Of a DNA stretch of 64,000 nucleotides, positions 27,730-36,818 are shown one piece after another. The stretch spans positions 276,358 to 340,357 of the forward strand of contig NZ_JAGDYP010000001.1 in NCBI RefSeq assembly GCF_017565765.1, read 5' to 3'. The notes under the pieces are model-generated. The model did no database searches. It saw only the letters and a list, made by a program, of their open reading frames with translations, and was not told the DNA's origin. A program made the translations under genes and the position numbers. The stretch comes from Capnocytophaga bilenii (GTDB lineage Bacteria > Bacteroidota > Bacteroidia > Flavobacteriales > Flavobacteriaceae). The number at the start of each line of letters is the position of its first letter. Position 1 is the stretch's first letter.

Positions 27730-29082
27730 CTATTTTTTTAGCCAATTGTTAGAAAATTCACACTTTCTGTATTCGCCTTTTACTGCTATATAAGTTTTTT
27801 CAATGTGTTCTTTCAGCCATTTACTAATAGCTTTTAGCTGTTTTTCTTTTAGTGCCAAATCTTGTATCTTTACGTAATCCTTCACAAAATCCGCTTGGTG
27901 TTCCTCTATACGATTGGTAATTTGGTAAATTCTATAACTTTTCTTACCCGTGCGGTCTTCATCTAAAAAAGGTACAGATACTTCATTGTCTTTTAGGTCT
28001 GATATACGCGCATAAAGTGAGGGTTCTATACGTGTCAGCTCAAAGCGTGTAGATAAGTCTTCAGGATTTATGAGTTGTCCTCCATCATTACGGGTCTCTT
28101 TTTCGTCAGAAAAGTTACGAGCAGCCTCGTCAAAGGTTAATTCTTTATTTACAATGCGGTCGCGTATTTTTGCTATTTTCTCTTTAGCCTCATTCAAAGC
28201 TTCATCAGGTATATCAGGCATTATCAAAATATGGCGTACACTCACCTCTTTCCCTCTTATTTTATCCATCTGAATAATATGCCACCCAAAACTCGACTCA
28301 AAAGGCTTTGATATTTCCCCTTCTTGTAGGGTAAAAGCTACCTCTTTAAATGCTTTGTCAAAAGCCGAATTTCTATTGAATGTAAGTACTTGTCCTCCAG
28401 TCGCTCTGTCTTGTGAATAAAGTATTGCCTTAGTAGCAAAACTCATCCCTTCCTCTTCCACATCTTTTTTTATGTCGTTCAGCTGGTCTATTACCTTTTG
28501 TACTGCACTTGGGGGTGCTACAGGGTTTACCACTATCTGTGCTATCTCTAATTCTGTACCAAAATGCGGACGTTCATCGGCAGGAATAGCATTAAAAAAG
28601 TTGCGCACCTCTTCAGGGGTTACTTCCACATCTTTCACCACCTGTTGCTTCATTCGTTGGGCAAGTGTATTCACCTTCAAGAGGTTGAAAAGCTCATCGC
28701 GCATAGCCTGCTCATCATCTTTTTTATAAAACTCCAATAGTTTTTTAATATCTCCCCCTAATTGAGCTGTCAAAAACTCAATACGTTGGTTCACTTGGTC
28801 GCGTATCTCAGCATCCGTAAGTTTAATACTATCCTGCACGGCTTGGTGTGCATATAGCTTGTCCTCCATCAGCTTGCCAAGCATCTGGCAGCGCGATATA
28901 TCTTTAGTATCCACCTCCTGCTGGCGCAAATCTATATATGCTTTATCTATATCCGACTCCAATATCAAATAATCGCCCACTACAGCAGCTACTCCGTCTA
29001 CTTTTTTGCGGCTCGTTTGTCCAAAAACTACCATAGTAGCCAATAACATTCCCAAAAATGTGAAAATCTTTGTTCTATTCAT
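27730..29082 (-). CDS. surA: SurA-like periplasmic peptidyl-prolyl isomerase
   Basis: A 450-residue exported protein with signal peptide ending near VFGQT (residue 22). An N-terminal chaperone domain (VDGVAAVVGDYLILESDID) precedes two parvulin domains: one about 170-270 (ELEIAQIVV...SFGWHIIQMD) and one from about 275 (VRHILIMP...DGGQL). The role is outer-membrane protein folding. First gene of the operon running through to the rhomboid, so OMP folding, lipid A synthesis and proteolysis are co-expressed. Confidence 0.9.
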   Translation of the reverse strand: MNRTKIFTFLGMLLATMVVFGQTSRKKVDGVAAVVGDYLILESDIDKAYIDLRQQEVDTKDISRCQMLGKLMEDKLYAHQAVQDSIKLTDAEIRDQVNQRIEFLTAQLGGDIKKLLEFYKKDDEQAMRDELFNLLKVNTLAQRMKQQVVKDVEVTPEEVRNFFNAIPADERPHFGTELEIAQIVVNPVAPPSAVQKVIDQLNDIKKDVEEEGMSFATKAILYSQDRATGGQVLTFNRNSAFDKAFKEVAFTLQEGEISKPFESSFGWHIIQMDKIRGKEVSVRHILIMPDIPDEALNEAKEKIAKIRDRIVNKELTFDEAARNFSDEKETRNDGGQLINPEDLSTRFELTRIEPSLYARISDLKDNEVSVPFLDEDRTGKKSYRIYQITNRIEEHQADFVKDYVKIQDLALKEKQLKAISKWLKEHIEKTYIAVKGEYRKCEFSNNWLKK

Positions 29083-29114
29083 AAGTTTATTATTCTTCTC
29101 CTTTTAATAGGTTG

Positions 29115-29145
29115 CAAAAGTAATACTATTATTCTACAAATGCAA
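29115..29145 (-). promoter_or_regulatory. promoter of the surA-lpxB operon
   Basis: Minus-strand TTG (29145-29143), 20-nt spacer, TACTTTTG (29122-29115), 33 nt upstream of the ATG. Confidence 0.65.
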
Positions 29146-29147
29146 TT

Positions 29148-30407
29148 TTATATATATTTTATTTTATAACACCCTATGCGCCAACCTATGGCTGGTAAGT
29201 AAAACAAGGCGGTCGCTACAAAAAGCCAATCGTATAACTCTGTAAGTATAGGATACTGAAACACAATTGCAAATCCCTTATAGGCTATCAGCAATTCTGT
29301 ACTAAAAAATGCAAACAAATATATATAAAGCAAATAGCGATTTACCTTATATACTTCTTCCAAAAACAAGAACAGCCCGATGGTGATAATTCCCAAAAAA
29401 TTGAAGTGCAAGTAGGTTATCAGCAGATCCATATTAGTAAAAAGATACTGCGTAAGCACAGGCAGGGTTCCAATGAGCATCAACAACACTTTTACGGCAA
29501 AAGCTCCTATAAAAATACTTGCCAAAAGTGTTCGTTCTTTGTGTTTCAAGTACAAATACCCTATCACACACACCGCTGCCAACCACATCAGTGCCGAAAC
29601 TGCCCCCACTACATAGTAAATGGAATAACCAAAGTACCCCAACCACGAAACAAATAACGTGCCAATAATACCTATATGAAAACCTATAAATACTTTTTTT
29701 AGCAACTGAGGATAACGTTCTGCCCAACCGTATTTCTTTATAAAAAGCCCCATCAGGCTACTTAGCATCCAGCCGTTGTACTGAAAGTGCAAAAAAAAGG
29801 CAATAGCACACATATACATATCAGAGTATTTGCCAAATTTCACAATCATTACAGGCATCAACCAAATCCCTATACTTGATAATACAAGGTAAAACACCCC
29901 CATTTTTACAAAATCTTCCCCTTTTACCGCTCTTTTCAGCAACGAAACATCTTTTTCAGAATGTTTAAAATAAAATCTTGCAAAAATATAAGTACATATA
30001 ATAAATACCGATGAAAAACTGATAGACACCGCTCCATAGCCCTGAAAAGGAAAACTAAAAAGCATTCCTAATACCGAAAACTGTGTGATGTAAAACAGCA
30101 ACCGATAGTTAAAAAGCCGCCTATTTACGATGCGAATACCCCAAGAGTTCTCACCTACCTCATCAATATTCTTTTGAGGAAAACGAATAAATGTTCGCAC
30201 CAATAGTGCCGAAAGTAGCCCATACACCCAGCCTAATAACGCCAAATGCGAATGAGTATGTACTATATTCCGATAATTAAAAGTAAAAGGATAGGCTACC
30301 ACTGTTGCCGAACGCATAAATATCCCCAACAATACTACTATTGCAAAGTAAGTAAATGCCCATTTTACATCGGTACGTATATCCAATTTAGTATTCAAAA
30401 GTGCCAT
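29148..30407 (-). CDS. polytopic membrane protein, heme-copper-oxidase-like
   Basis: A 419-residue integral membrane protein with about 11-12 TM segments. Histidines lie inside predicted helices: HTHSHLALLGW near residue 47, FFLHFQYNGW near 205 and YLHFNFLGI near 345. This recalls heme-copper oxidase subunit I or NnrS-like proteins, but the full ligand set of a terminal oxidase is not evident. ATG at 30407 is chosen over the GTG at 30413; either way the start overlaps the purM end by about 20 nt. Role unknown, possibly heme or metal related. Confidence 0.6.
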   Translation of the reverse strand: MALLNTKLDIRTDVKWAFTYFAIVVLLGIFMRSATVVAYPFTFNYRNIVHTHSHLALLGWVYGLLSALLVRTFIRFPQKNIDEVGENSWGIRIVNRRLFNYRLLFYITQFSVLGMLFSFPFQGYGAVSISFSSVFIICTYIFARFYFKHSEKDVSLLKRAVKGEDFVKMGVFYLVLSSIGIWLMPVMIVKFGKYSDMYMCAIAFFLHFQYNGWMLSSLMGLFIKKYGWAERYPQLLKKVFIGFHIGIIGTLFVSWLGYFGYSIYYVVGAVSALMWLAAVCVIGYLYLKHKERTLLASIFIGAFAVKVLLMLIGTLPVLTQYLFTNMDLLITYLHFNFLGIITIGLFLFLEEVYKVNRYLLYIYLFAFFSTELLIAYKGFAIVFQYPILTELYDWLFVATALFYLPAIGWRIGCYKIKYI

Positions 30408-31560
30408 ACTCACTCTTTATAGTCAGGCGTTTTTTATCCGAAACCTCTACGCGTCCTATCACTTGGGCAGGCACACCAAAGCTCTCCGAAATAGCTATCA
30501 AATCATTAGCTATCGCCTCATCTACATACAACTCCATACGATGCCCACAGTTGAACACTTGGTACATCTCCTTCCATTCTGTCCCCGACTCTTGTTGTAT
30601 CAATTGAAATAGCGACGGTACAGCAAATAAGTTATCTTTTACAATGTGCAGATTTTCAATAAAATGTAGTATTTTTGTCTGTGCCCCTCCGCTACAATGC
30701 ACCATACCATTTATTTGGGTATTGTCGTATTTTTCTAAAATCTTTTTGATGATAGGAGCATAAGTACGTGTAGGCGAAAGCACTAATTTACCAGCATCCA
30801 ACGGACTCCCCTCTACTCTATCGGTAAGTTGTTTAGTACCCGCATATACCAATTCTTCAGGTACTGAAGGGTCAAAACTTTCAGGAAACCGATTTGCCAA
30901 TTCCTTAGCAAATACATCGTGCCTTGCCGAAGTAAGTCCATTGCTACCCATACCGCCATTATATGCCGTTTCGTAAGTAGCTTGCCCATACGAAGCCAAG
31001 CCTACAATCACATTTCCTGCTTTGATGTTCGCATTATCAATCACCTTACTGCGGTGTATACGCGCCGTTACTGTCGAATCGACAATAATAGTGCGTACCA
31101 AATCTCCCACATCAGCGGTTTCCCCGCCCGTAGAGTAAATATGCACCCCGTGAGCTGCCAACTCTGCTATAAGTTCCTCAGTACCATTAATGATTGCCGA
31201 AATTACTTCTGCAGGAATAAGGTTTTTATTGCGCCCTATGGTGGAAGATAGCATAATATTATCCACAGCACCCACACACAGCAGGTCGTCAATATTCATA
31301 ATCAGAGCATCTTGAGCAATTCCTTTCCACACACTCAAGTCACCTGTTGTTTTCCAATACATATATGCCAAAGATGATTTTGTACCAGCCCCATCAGCGT
31401 GCATCACAAGGCAATAGTTGTCATCGCCTGTAAGCATATCGGGTACAATCTTGCAAAATGCCTTCGGAAACAATCCCTTATCTATATTTTTGATAGCTTT
31501 ATGCACCTCGTCTTTGGCAGCCGAAACTCCCCGTTGTGCATAGCGTTTGCTCACTTCCAT
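30388..31560 (-). CDS. purM: phosphoribosylformylglycinamidine cyclo-ligase
   Basis: AIR synthase, fifth step of purine synthesis: ATP-dependent ring closure of FGAM. The 390-residue protein has the early RYAQRGVSAAK, DGAGTKSSLAY, STGGETADVGDLV and GLASYGQATYE blocks. It is of the longer Bacteroidetes type rather than the 345-residue E. coli type. First gene of its transcript from the promoter at 31594-31623. Confidence 0.93.
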   Translation of the reverse strand: MEVSKRYAQRGVSAAKDEVHKAIKNIDKGLFPKAFCKIVPDMLTGDDNYCLVMHADGAGTKSSLAYMYWKTTGDLSVWKGIAQDALIMNIDDLLCVGAVDNIMLSSTIGRNKNLIPAEVISAIINGTEELIAELAAHGVHIYSTGGETADVGDLVRTIIVDSTVTARIHRSKVIDNANIKAGNVIVGLASYGQATYETAYNGGMGSNGLTSARHDVFAKELANRFPESFDPSVPEELVYAGTKQLTDRVEGSPLDAGKLVLSPTRTYAPIIKKILEKYDNTQINGMVHCSGGAQTKILHFIENLHIVKDNLFAVPSLFQLIQQESGTEWKEMYQVFNCGHRMELYVDEAIANDLIAISESFGVPAQVIGRVEVSDKKRLTIKSEYGTFEY

Positions 31561-31593
31561 TGTTTTAATTATTTATTTGTAACTTTCAAACCG

Positions 31594-31623
31594 CAAAATT
31601 ACAAAAAAATACACTAAAACCAA
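31594..31623 (-). promoter_or_regulatory. promoter of purM
   Basis: Minus-strand TTG (31623-31621), 19-nt spacer, TAATTTTG (31601-31594), 34 nt upstream of the ATG. Confidence 0.75.
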
Positions 31624-31633
31624 AATTCAAGAT

Positions 31634-33931
31634 TTAATTATTAACGCCGTGCCCTTTATATCTATTTTGGGTAGTATTGAAATTATAATCAATCCCCACT
31701 TTGATGCAGTAATTCTCGTAGTTTTTAGACTGCCTACTCATTATGTAGGGATTGCGAAACTCACTGTGATTGTTCAGCTGATTAAAAGCGTCCATTACCC
31801 CTCCATATATAGTAAGCGATTGATTGAACAGCATACGGGCTACAAACAAATGTACCCCACTGCGTTGTTCATACATATAGTACTCTCGTTCTGTACCTTT
31901 ACTAACGTAATTGAAAAGTGCCAATACCAACCATTTGTCGTTAAGCGCTATTTGGTTCATCAATTCGGCTGAAAAAGCAGCTTCACTAGTAGGTAATACA
32001 TCTTTAGCAAAAGGCTTGTAGTAAGTAAGCGTTAGTTTAGGCATCCATTTGCCTATTTGCATTTGTGCATTCAGCACCCCTTTTAGCAAGTTGTAATGGT
32101 CATAATTGCGAATTGTTTTTTCAATCACATTAGGGTTTATTGCCGAAAGCGAATAATCATTGTGAATAGCGTTGCGTATATGTCCGTACATCAGCGAAGC
32201 CGAAATAGGACCATAGGTAGCCAAGGCAGTCCATTCGTCATTGAGTTGGGGTATTATGTAAGGATTACCCCTATCGTACAAGAAAGGAGAAGAATAGGCA
32301 CTATAATCGCTAAGCTCGTAGAAGGCAGGTCGTTTTATTTTGCGCACATAGCTGAGGGTGAATTGTGTTTTATCCCAAGGGAAAGCGACAGACACATTAG
32401 GCAACCAATGGCGATAAATTCGGCTTTTCACCTCACTTTTTTGTTGATTTTCATAATAGCCAAAATCAGCGTATTCATAACGCAATCCCACTTTAGTACT
32501 TATTTTGCCTAAAGGATATGCCCAACTTGCAAATCCTGCCGAACGCACTTCGGTATTTTTAATATCGGGAGTAGTGAGAGCGTTATCATTGTAGGTTTCT
32601 TTGCGGTATTGGTTACTAAGTTCCGTTCCGTAGTTGAGGGCACCTTTGCCTATTTGTTGTAAAAAAGTAGCTTTTAAGTTCCACCAATTAGAAGAAGCCT
32701 CTTGATGTTTGTGCACTTTTTGTGCCGAAGAAGTGAGCAAGTTGTGTTCTATTATGTCGGTTTGGTTGTTAGAACGTTGCCCTATATAGTCAATATCAGT
32801 TTGCAGTTTGAGTTTATCAGTAAGTTTTCCTTCGTAATAAGCATTTGCATTGAGGTCTTTGTTTTGGTTGAATTGGTCGTATTCATTCAGTCCTTTAGCA
32901 ATAATATCATTATTTCGGTAAGTGGCTGTTTCTTGCTGGGTATAAGCGTGCCCAGAATAAGGCGTTATACCTCCCCACACACTTGCTCCAATAGCGTGTT
33001 TGTCAGAAAAATCGTGTGAAAAACCTACCTTCACCTCAGCACTTTTATCATTATTATCGCTTACTTCATTGGTAGTTACACGCCATTGGTGAGGGGTAGT
33101 GAAAGTTTGCAACTCATTATTGCGGTAAAAATGATTTTTGAAGTTGTTATATGCACCTATGTTTAAGAAGAGATCAGTTTTTCCCGAGCGGTAATTCAAA
33201 TTTGCCCAACTATTATTGTGTAGCCCGTTTTTGCGGAAGTATTCTTCGTTTTCAATAGAGCCACTAAGTCCATCGCCTTGTTTCTTTTTCAGTTTGATAT
33301 AAATCACAGCCCCCACGCTATTATCGTGTTCAGCTCCTGGTTGGGTTTCGAGTTCTATGCTTTCAATGTCTTTAGGCGAAAGGTGATACACATCATCAAG
33401 GTTACGCACACGTCTGTTATTGATAAAGAAAATAGGGTTACCTTTGCCAAAAACCTCAAAACCACCCCCCGTGTAGGAAGTGCTAACCCCAGGCAGGAAG
33501 TTAATAAGCATCTCAGCACGAGGCAAGTTTTGCAAGGAAGATTGCGCCACATTAGTGCTGATGCGCGTACCTTTCTGCTCAATAATAGGACGGCGAGCGG
33601 TTAGCACTACTTCGCCCAACTGATTAGTAGCAGGAGTGAGCTCAATAGTACCCAACTGCGATTGTGAGGGAGTAAGTATCTTAGGCTCATACTCCAAATG
33701 AGTAATTTTAATAATGATTTTCTTATACTCTGCCGTGTTAGGCAATTCAAAAACACCTTTAGCATCGCTAATAGCCCCTTTTACAAGAGTAGAATCAGGA
33801 AGCGTTATAAGAATGATATTAGCAGCATTTATAGGTTTCTGGTCAGTACCTACAAGTACCCCTTTGAAGATAGGTTGCGCCCCGCCCATAGCGCAGAACG
33901 CCAAGAGCAATAATAAAATAGCTTTTTTCAT
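31634..33931 (-). CDS. TonB-dependent receptor-like outer membrane protein
   Basis: A 765-residue outer-membrane protein. Signal peptide ends near MGGAQ (residue 18). The N-terminal carboxypeptidase-regulatory-like domain (about 20-100, FKGVLVGTDQKPINAANI...FELPN) is followed by a plug (VVLTARRPIIEQKGTRI; FINNRRVRNLDD) and a C-terminal beta barrel. Most similar in build to the outer membrane beta-barrel family of Bacteroidetes. No SusD partner lies next to it, so it is not a classical polysaccharide locus; ligand unknown. Confidence 0.88.
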   Translation of the reverse strand: MKKAILLLLLAFCAMGGAQPIFKGVLVGTDQKPINAANIILITLPDSTLVKGAISDAKGVFELPNTAEYKKIIIKITHLEYEPKILTPSQSQLGTIELTPATNQLGEVVLTARRPIIEQKGTRISTNVAQSSLQNLPRAEMLINFLPGVSTSYTGGGFEVFGKGNPIFFINNRRVRNLDDVYHLSPKDIESIELETQPGAEHDNSVGAVIYIKLKKKQGDGLSGSIENEEYFRKNGLHNNSWANLNYRSGKTDLFLNIGAYNNFKNHFYRNNELQTFTTPHQWRVTTNEVSDNNDKSAEVKVGFSHDFSDKHAIGASVWGGITPYSGHAYTQQETATYRNNDIIAKGLNEYDQFNQNKDLNANAYYEGKLTDKLKLQTDIDYIGQRSNNQTDIIEHNLLTSSAQKVHKHQEASSNWWNLKATFLQQIGKGALNYGTELSNQYRKETYNDNALTTPDIKNTEVRSAGFASWAYPLGKISTKVGLRYEYADFGYYENQQKSEVKSRIYRHWLPNVSVAFPWDKTQFTLSYVRKIKRPAFYELSDYSAYSSPFLYDRGNPYIIPQLNDEWTALATYGPISASLMYGHIRNAIHNDYSLSAINPNVIEKTIRNYDHYNLLKGVLNAQMQIGKWMPKLTLTYYKPFAKDVLPTSEAAFSAELMNQIALNDKWLVLALFNYVSKGTEREYYMYEQRSGVHLFVARMLFNQSLTIYGGVMDAFNQLNNHSEFRNPYIMSRQSKNYENYCIKVGIDYNFNTTQNRYKGHGVNN

Positions 33932-33980
33932 TTATTTATAGTGTTTATTAGTTAATTGTTTATTTTTGTAAAGCCAAGCA

Positions 33981-34184
33981 CTAAATGCCAACACTTTCTT
34001 TTTGGTCAAAAAAACCTTCAGGAAAACGCATTTTTTTCAGCATTGCATTCGCTTCAGCTAGTTTTTTAGGAAAAGAATTCTTAATAGGATCGTATTTTTT
34101 TGTTGAAAACTCTGTAAAATGTACATTTATTTTAAATTTATCCCACAAATATTTTTCCAAATCTTTTTTTTCTTCTGCTGTCAT
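33981..34184 (-). CDS. small unknown protein paired with DUF6934 gene
   Basis: A 67-residue charged protein (KKDLEKYLWDKFKINVHFTEFSTKKYDPIKNSF), not recognised. It starts 2 nt after the upstream DUF6934 stop, so the two are co-translated. Size, tight coupling and AT-rich sequence fit a two-gene addiction- or immunity-type module, without direct proof. Confidence 0.65.
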   Translation of the reverse strand: MTAEEKKDLEKYLWDKFKINVHFTEFSTKKYDPIKNSFPKKLAEANAMLKKMRFPEGFFDQKESVGI

Positions 34185-34186
34185 AA

Positions 34187-34636
34187 TTATTCTTTTTTAC
34201 GTTGTATTAAAAATCCTATATATTCAGTATTAGGAACAAAACTAACAATTTCTCCACTTGGTAATATACCATATACATTAAAATCTTGTTGAGCAATTTT
34301 TAAATATTTCGTAATTTTCCTTCTATACAATCTATTTCTTGCTGGTGTTCCCCCTTTTGCATAAACAAAAGCATCAGGATGTTCTTTTGTAAAATAAAAA
34401 AGAGTAGTAGCAACTGTAGTCAAAACTCTTTGTGTATCACCATTATCACTTACAGCTTCATCATCTAAATACCCCGTAATAGGGTCTCTATCACCAAATC
34501 CTAAATTAAAGAAACCTTCTGTTTCCATCTCTTCATAGAGAACTACTTTTTCTATACTGCCTTTCTTTCCTTCACTAATGAAAGTAAACAAACAAGTATT
34601 TTCATCAGGAGTAATTTCATATCTTGGTATACCCAT
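34187..34636 (-). CDS. DUF6934 family protein
   Basis: A 149-residue protein. The pattern YEITPDE....FTFISEG..G.IEKVV.., FNLGFGDRDPITG..DD.AVSDNGD.QRVL.TVA.T and the basic GGTPARNRLYRR.I..Y segment matches, as I recall, DUF6934, found widely in Bacteroidetes and of unknown function. The conserved arginine-rich ARNRLYR segment could be catalytic or nucleic-acid binding. It is transcribed from its own promoter just upstream. Confidence 0.78.
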   Translation of the reverse strand: MGIPRYEITPDENTCLFTFISEGKKGSIEKVVLYEEMETEGFFNLGFGDRDPITGYLDDEAVSDNGDTQRVLTTVATTLFYFTKEHPDAFVYAKGGTPARNRLYRRKITKYLKIAQQDFNVYGILPSGEIVSFVPNTEYIGFLIQRKKE

Positions 34637-34670
34637 TTCTATTTACTAAGTTGGTTATTGATTTTGAGGC

Positions 34671-34701
34671 AAAGATACAACTTCTCTATATAATTAACAA
34701 A
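34671..34701 (-). promoter_or_regulatory. promoter of the DUF6934 pair
   Basis: Minus-strand TTG (34701-34699), 20-nt spacer, TATCTTTG (34678-34671), 35 nt upstream of the ATG. Confidence 0.7.
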
Positions 34702-34756
34702 TTTTTAACTATTTTTTTTTCTTCATCCCTACACTATAAATGTTCTATAAAAATAA

Positions 34757-35060
34757 AAGAGCAAATCATAAGCCGGATTCTGTTCTTATCATTGCTGATA
34801 AGTGCTTATCATTTATCTCGGCTAATGATTACTCATTAGCTCTAACCGCCTACCCTCCAACATCGGGCGAGCAACCCTCAAACGCTGGTTTACGCGGCGT
34901 TGCACCTCATAGAGTTTACCTGATTTCACTATGGCATTACCCATACATCCTTTCTGTTGCACTTGTCCTCGCCTCGCGGCGGACGGGCGTTACCCGCTAT
35001 GATGCTCTGTGGTGTCCAGACTTTCCTCTACCTTAGTAGCGATAAGCTGATTTGCTCTTT
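34757..35060 (-). ncRNA. rnpB: RNase P RNA
   Basis: The catalytic RNA of RNase P, which matures tRNA 5' ends. On the minus strand the 5' part has GAGGAAAGTCTGGAC (P4 strand and CR-I region) and the 3' part has ACAGAATCCGGCTTATG, both diagnostic of bacterial type A RNA. The ends pair as P1: AGAGCAAATCA at the 5' end with TGATTTGCTCT at the 3' end (plus-strand 35048-35058 and 34758-34768). End positions are set from this helix and may be off by a few bases. Confidence 0.95.
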
Positions 35061-35069
35061 TTATAATTC

Positions 35070-35549
35070 TTAACTCAACCCCATATAATTAATATGTGGT
35101 TTTTCGTAAGACTTTAACTCGCTTGGATTAAGCGTATTAAAGTTTAACAATAGGTTATTTTCTTTTTCTTCATCAAAAAGCAAGTCGTAAAGATAATGAT
35201 GAACAAAAATATACCATTTTTTGTTAGGATTTACCACTGCAAAACCTCCGTGGTCATTCCCTTTATCAAGATAGAAATACTCCCATTGATAAAAATTCAT
35301 TACCGCATTAGCAAATAATTCTCCTAAACCATAAGCTAAATCAACCTTGTCGTATGCTAAGGTATTAGCAGTAACTTTTTGTTCTTTATAAGCATCAATA
35401 AAATGCCTCAAAGAAGTAGCTACTTCTTTAGGATGGCTTTCATCACAAGTAAAATTGTTCTCTTTTAGTAAGTCAATAGCTTTTTCTTTCAAAGCTGATA
35501 GCTCTTCCTTTTCTTCACTATCAGCTAATCTTTCAGTAATTTCAGTCAT
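35070..35549 (-). CDS. unknown acidic protein
   Basis: A 159-residue soluble protein, helical and acidic at the N-terminus, with an aromatic core (NFYQWEYFYLDKGNDHGGFAV, KKWYIFVHHYLYDLLF). I do not recognise the family. ATG at 35549 is chosen over a TTG at 35573. It lies between the transketolase N-terminal subunit and rnpB, where the C-terminal transketolase subunit might have been expected. Confidence 0.65.
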   Translation of the reverse strand: MTEITERLADSEEKEELSALKEKAIDLLKENNFTCDESHPKEVATSLRHFIDAYKEQKVTANTLAYDKVDLAYGLGELFANAVMNFYQWEYFYLDKGNDHGGFAVVNPNKKWYIFVHHYLYDLLFDEEKENNLLLNFNTLNPSELKSYEKPHINYMGLS

Positions 35550-35582
35550 AAATATTAATTTGCTAATTATCAAATCGTCAAA

Positions 35583-36425
35583 TTAGTAATCTCCCAACGT
35601 CTCAGCATTCTGTGCCAAAGCTTTCGCTAATTGCTCGTCATTAGGAGCCTTGCCGTGCCAAGCGTGAGTACCCATCATAAAATCTACACCATTACCCATT
35701 TCGGTATGTAGCAAAATACAAACAGGTTTCCCCTTACCGGTCAGTGCTTTAGCTTCTGCCAAACCTTTCAAGATAGCACTAATATCATTGCCCTTTTCAA
35801 TGTCAATTACCTGCCAACCAAAGGCTTCCCATTTAGCGCGAAGGTTACCCAAGGGCAGTACCTTATCGGTAGGACCATCTATCTGTTTTTGGTTGTAATC
35901 AACCGTAGCGATGAGGTTATCCACCCCTTTGCCACCAGCGTACATTGCCGCCTCCCATATCTGTCCTTCCTGTAGCTCGCCATCACCGTGTAGGGTATAA
36001 ACCAAATGCTTATCGCCGTTTAGTTTCTTAGCCAAAGCCGCCCCTATAGCTACCGAAAGCCCTTGTCCCAAAGAGCCTGAAGCTACACGTATGCCTTCCA
36101 ACCCTTCGTGAGGTGTAGGGTGCCCTTGCAAGCGCGAATTAAGCAAGCGGAAAGTATTGAGTTCTTCCACTGGAAAAAAGCCTCTACGTGCCAACACACT
36201 ATAGAGTACAGGCGAAATATGTCCGTTAGAAAGGAAGAAAAGGTCTTCATCTTTGCCCTCCATACTAAAAGGCAGTTTGAAATCCATCACCTCGTTATAC
36301 AGGCATACTAAGAACTCAGCGCAGCCCAAAGAGCCACCAGGGTGTCCCGAATTTACTTTGTGTACCATTCGCAATATATCCCTACGCACTTGGGTAGTAA
36401 GGTCAGTAAGTTGTTGGGTATTCAT
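35583..36425 (-). CDS. transketolase N-terminal subunit
   Basis: A 280-residue protein equal to the thiamine-diphosphate-binding N-terminal half of transketolase: GHPGGSLG early, SGSLGQGLSVAIG, GDGELQEGQIWEA (TPP/Mg motif) and DYNQKQIDG. In many Bacteroidetes and archaea the enzyme is split into N- and C-terminal chains that assemble together. The C-terminal chain is not adjacent here and not elsewhere in the window. Confidence 0.93.
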   Translation of the reverse strand: MNTQQLTDLTTQVRRDILRMVHKVNSGHPGGSLGCAEFLVCLYNEVMDFKLPFSMEGKDEDLFFLSNGHISPVLYSVLARRGFFPVEELNTFRLLNSRLQGHPTPHEGLEGIRVASGSLGQGLSVAIGAALAKKLNGDKHLVYTLHGDGELQEGQIWEAAMYAGGKGVDNLIATVDYNQKQIDGPTDKVLPLGNLRAKWEAFGWQVIDIEKGNDISAILKGLAEAKALTGKGKPVCILLHTEMGNGVDFMMGTHAWHGKAPNDEQLAKALAQNAETLGDY

Positions 36426-36455
36426 CGTTTCTTATCGTTTTATAATTTGATGCCA

Positions 36456-36485
36456 CAAAGGTACAACTTTCTTTTATAAATGCAA
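36456..36485 (-). promoter_or_regulatory. promoter of the transketolase gene
   Basis: Minus-strand TTG (36485-36483), 19-nt spacer, TACCTTTG (36463-36456), 31 nt upstream of the ATG. Confidence 0.75.
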
Positions 36486-36515
36486 CTCTTTTTTCAACAG
36501 AAATAGTAAAATGCC

Positions 36516-36740
36516 AATTCAAAATTCAAAATTGCCTCACCGAACCTTCAGCGAAGGATGAGCGAAGGATAAGCGAAGGAAAGTCGGCGAGCTGGCGCAG
36601 CCGAGTATGTGAAGCCCGTGCGGCTCGCACCGAGATGGCACAGCCGAGTATGTGACGAAGAATAAGCGGAAGATAAGGGGAAGATAAGGGGAAGGTAAGG
36701 GGAAGGTAAGCGGAAGATAACGCCTGTGCGGCTCGAGAAT
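36516..36740. repeat. composite repeat island B
   Basis: The 393-nt gap between the transketolase and parE genes holds this island and two promoters, and no gene. It starts with AATTCAAAATTCAAAATT, continues with GCGAAGGAT iterations and the GGCGAGCTGGCGCAG block seen in island A (107-172), then a run of near-identical 11-12-bp units of the type AAGGGGAAGAT/AAGGGGAAGGT (36659-36720), and ends in GTGCGGCTCG. Confidence 0.8.
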
Positions 36741-36787
36741 ATACCCCCTCTTAAAAGATTAATCATTAATCATTAAACATTATTTCG

Positions 36788-36795
36788 TATCTTTG
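36788..36795 (+). promoter_or_regulatory. -7 box of parE promoter
   Basis: TATCTTTG 23 nt upstream of the parE ATG matches TAnnTTTG. No good TTG is seen 17-23 nt further upstream, so the match is partial. Confidence 0.5.
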
Positions 36796-36818
36796 CAGCC
36801 ATAAACATATAAATCATT

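Noticed and set aside
34740-35036. Protein-coding frame over the RNase P RNA
   Set aside because: The stretch is explained by rnpB on the minus strand.
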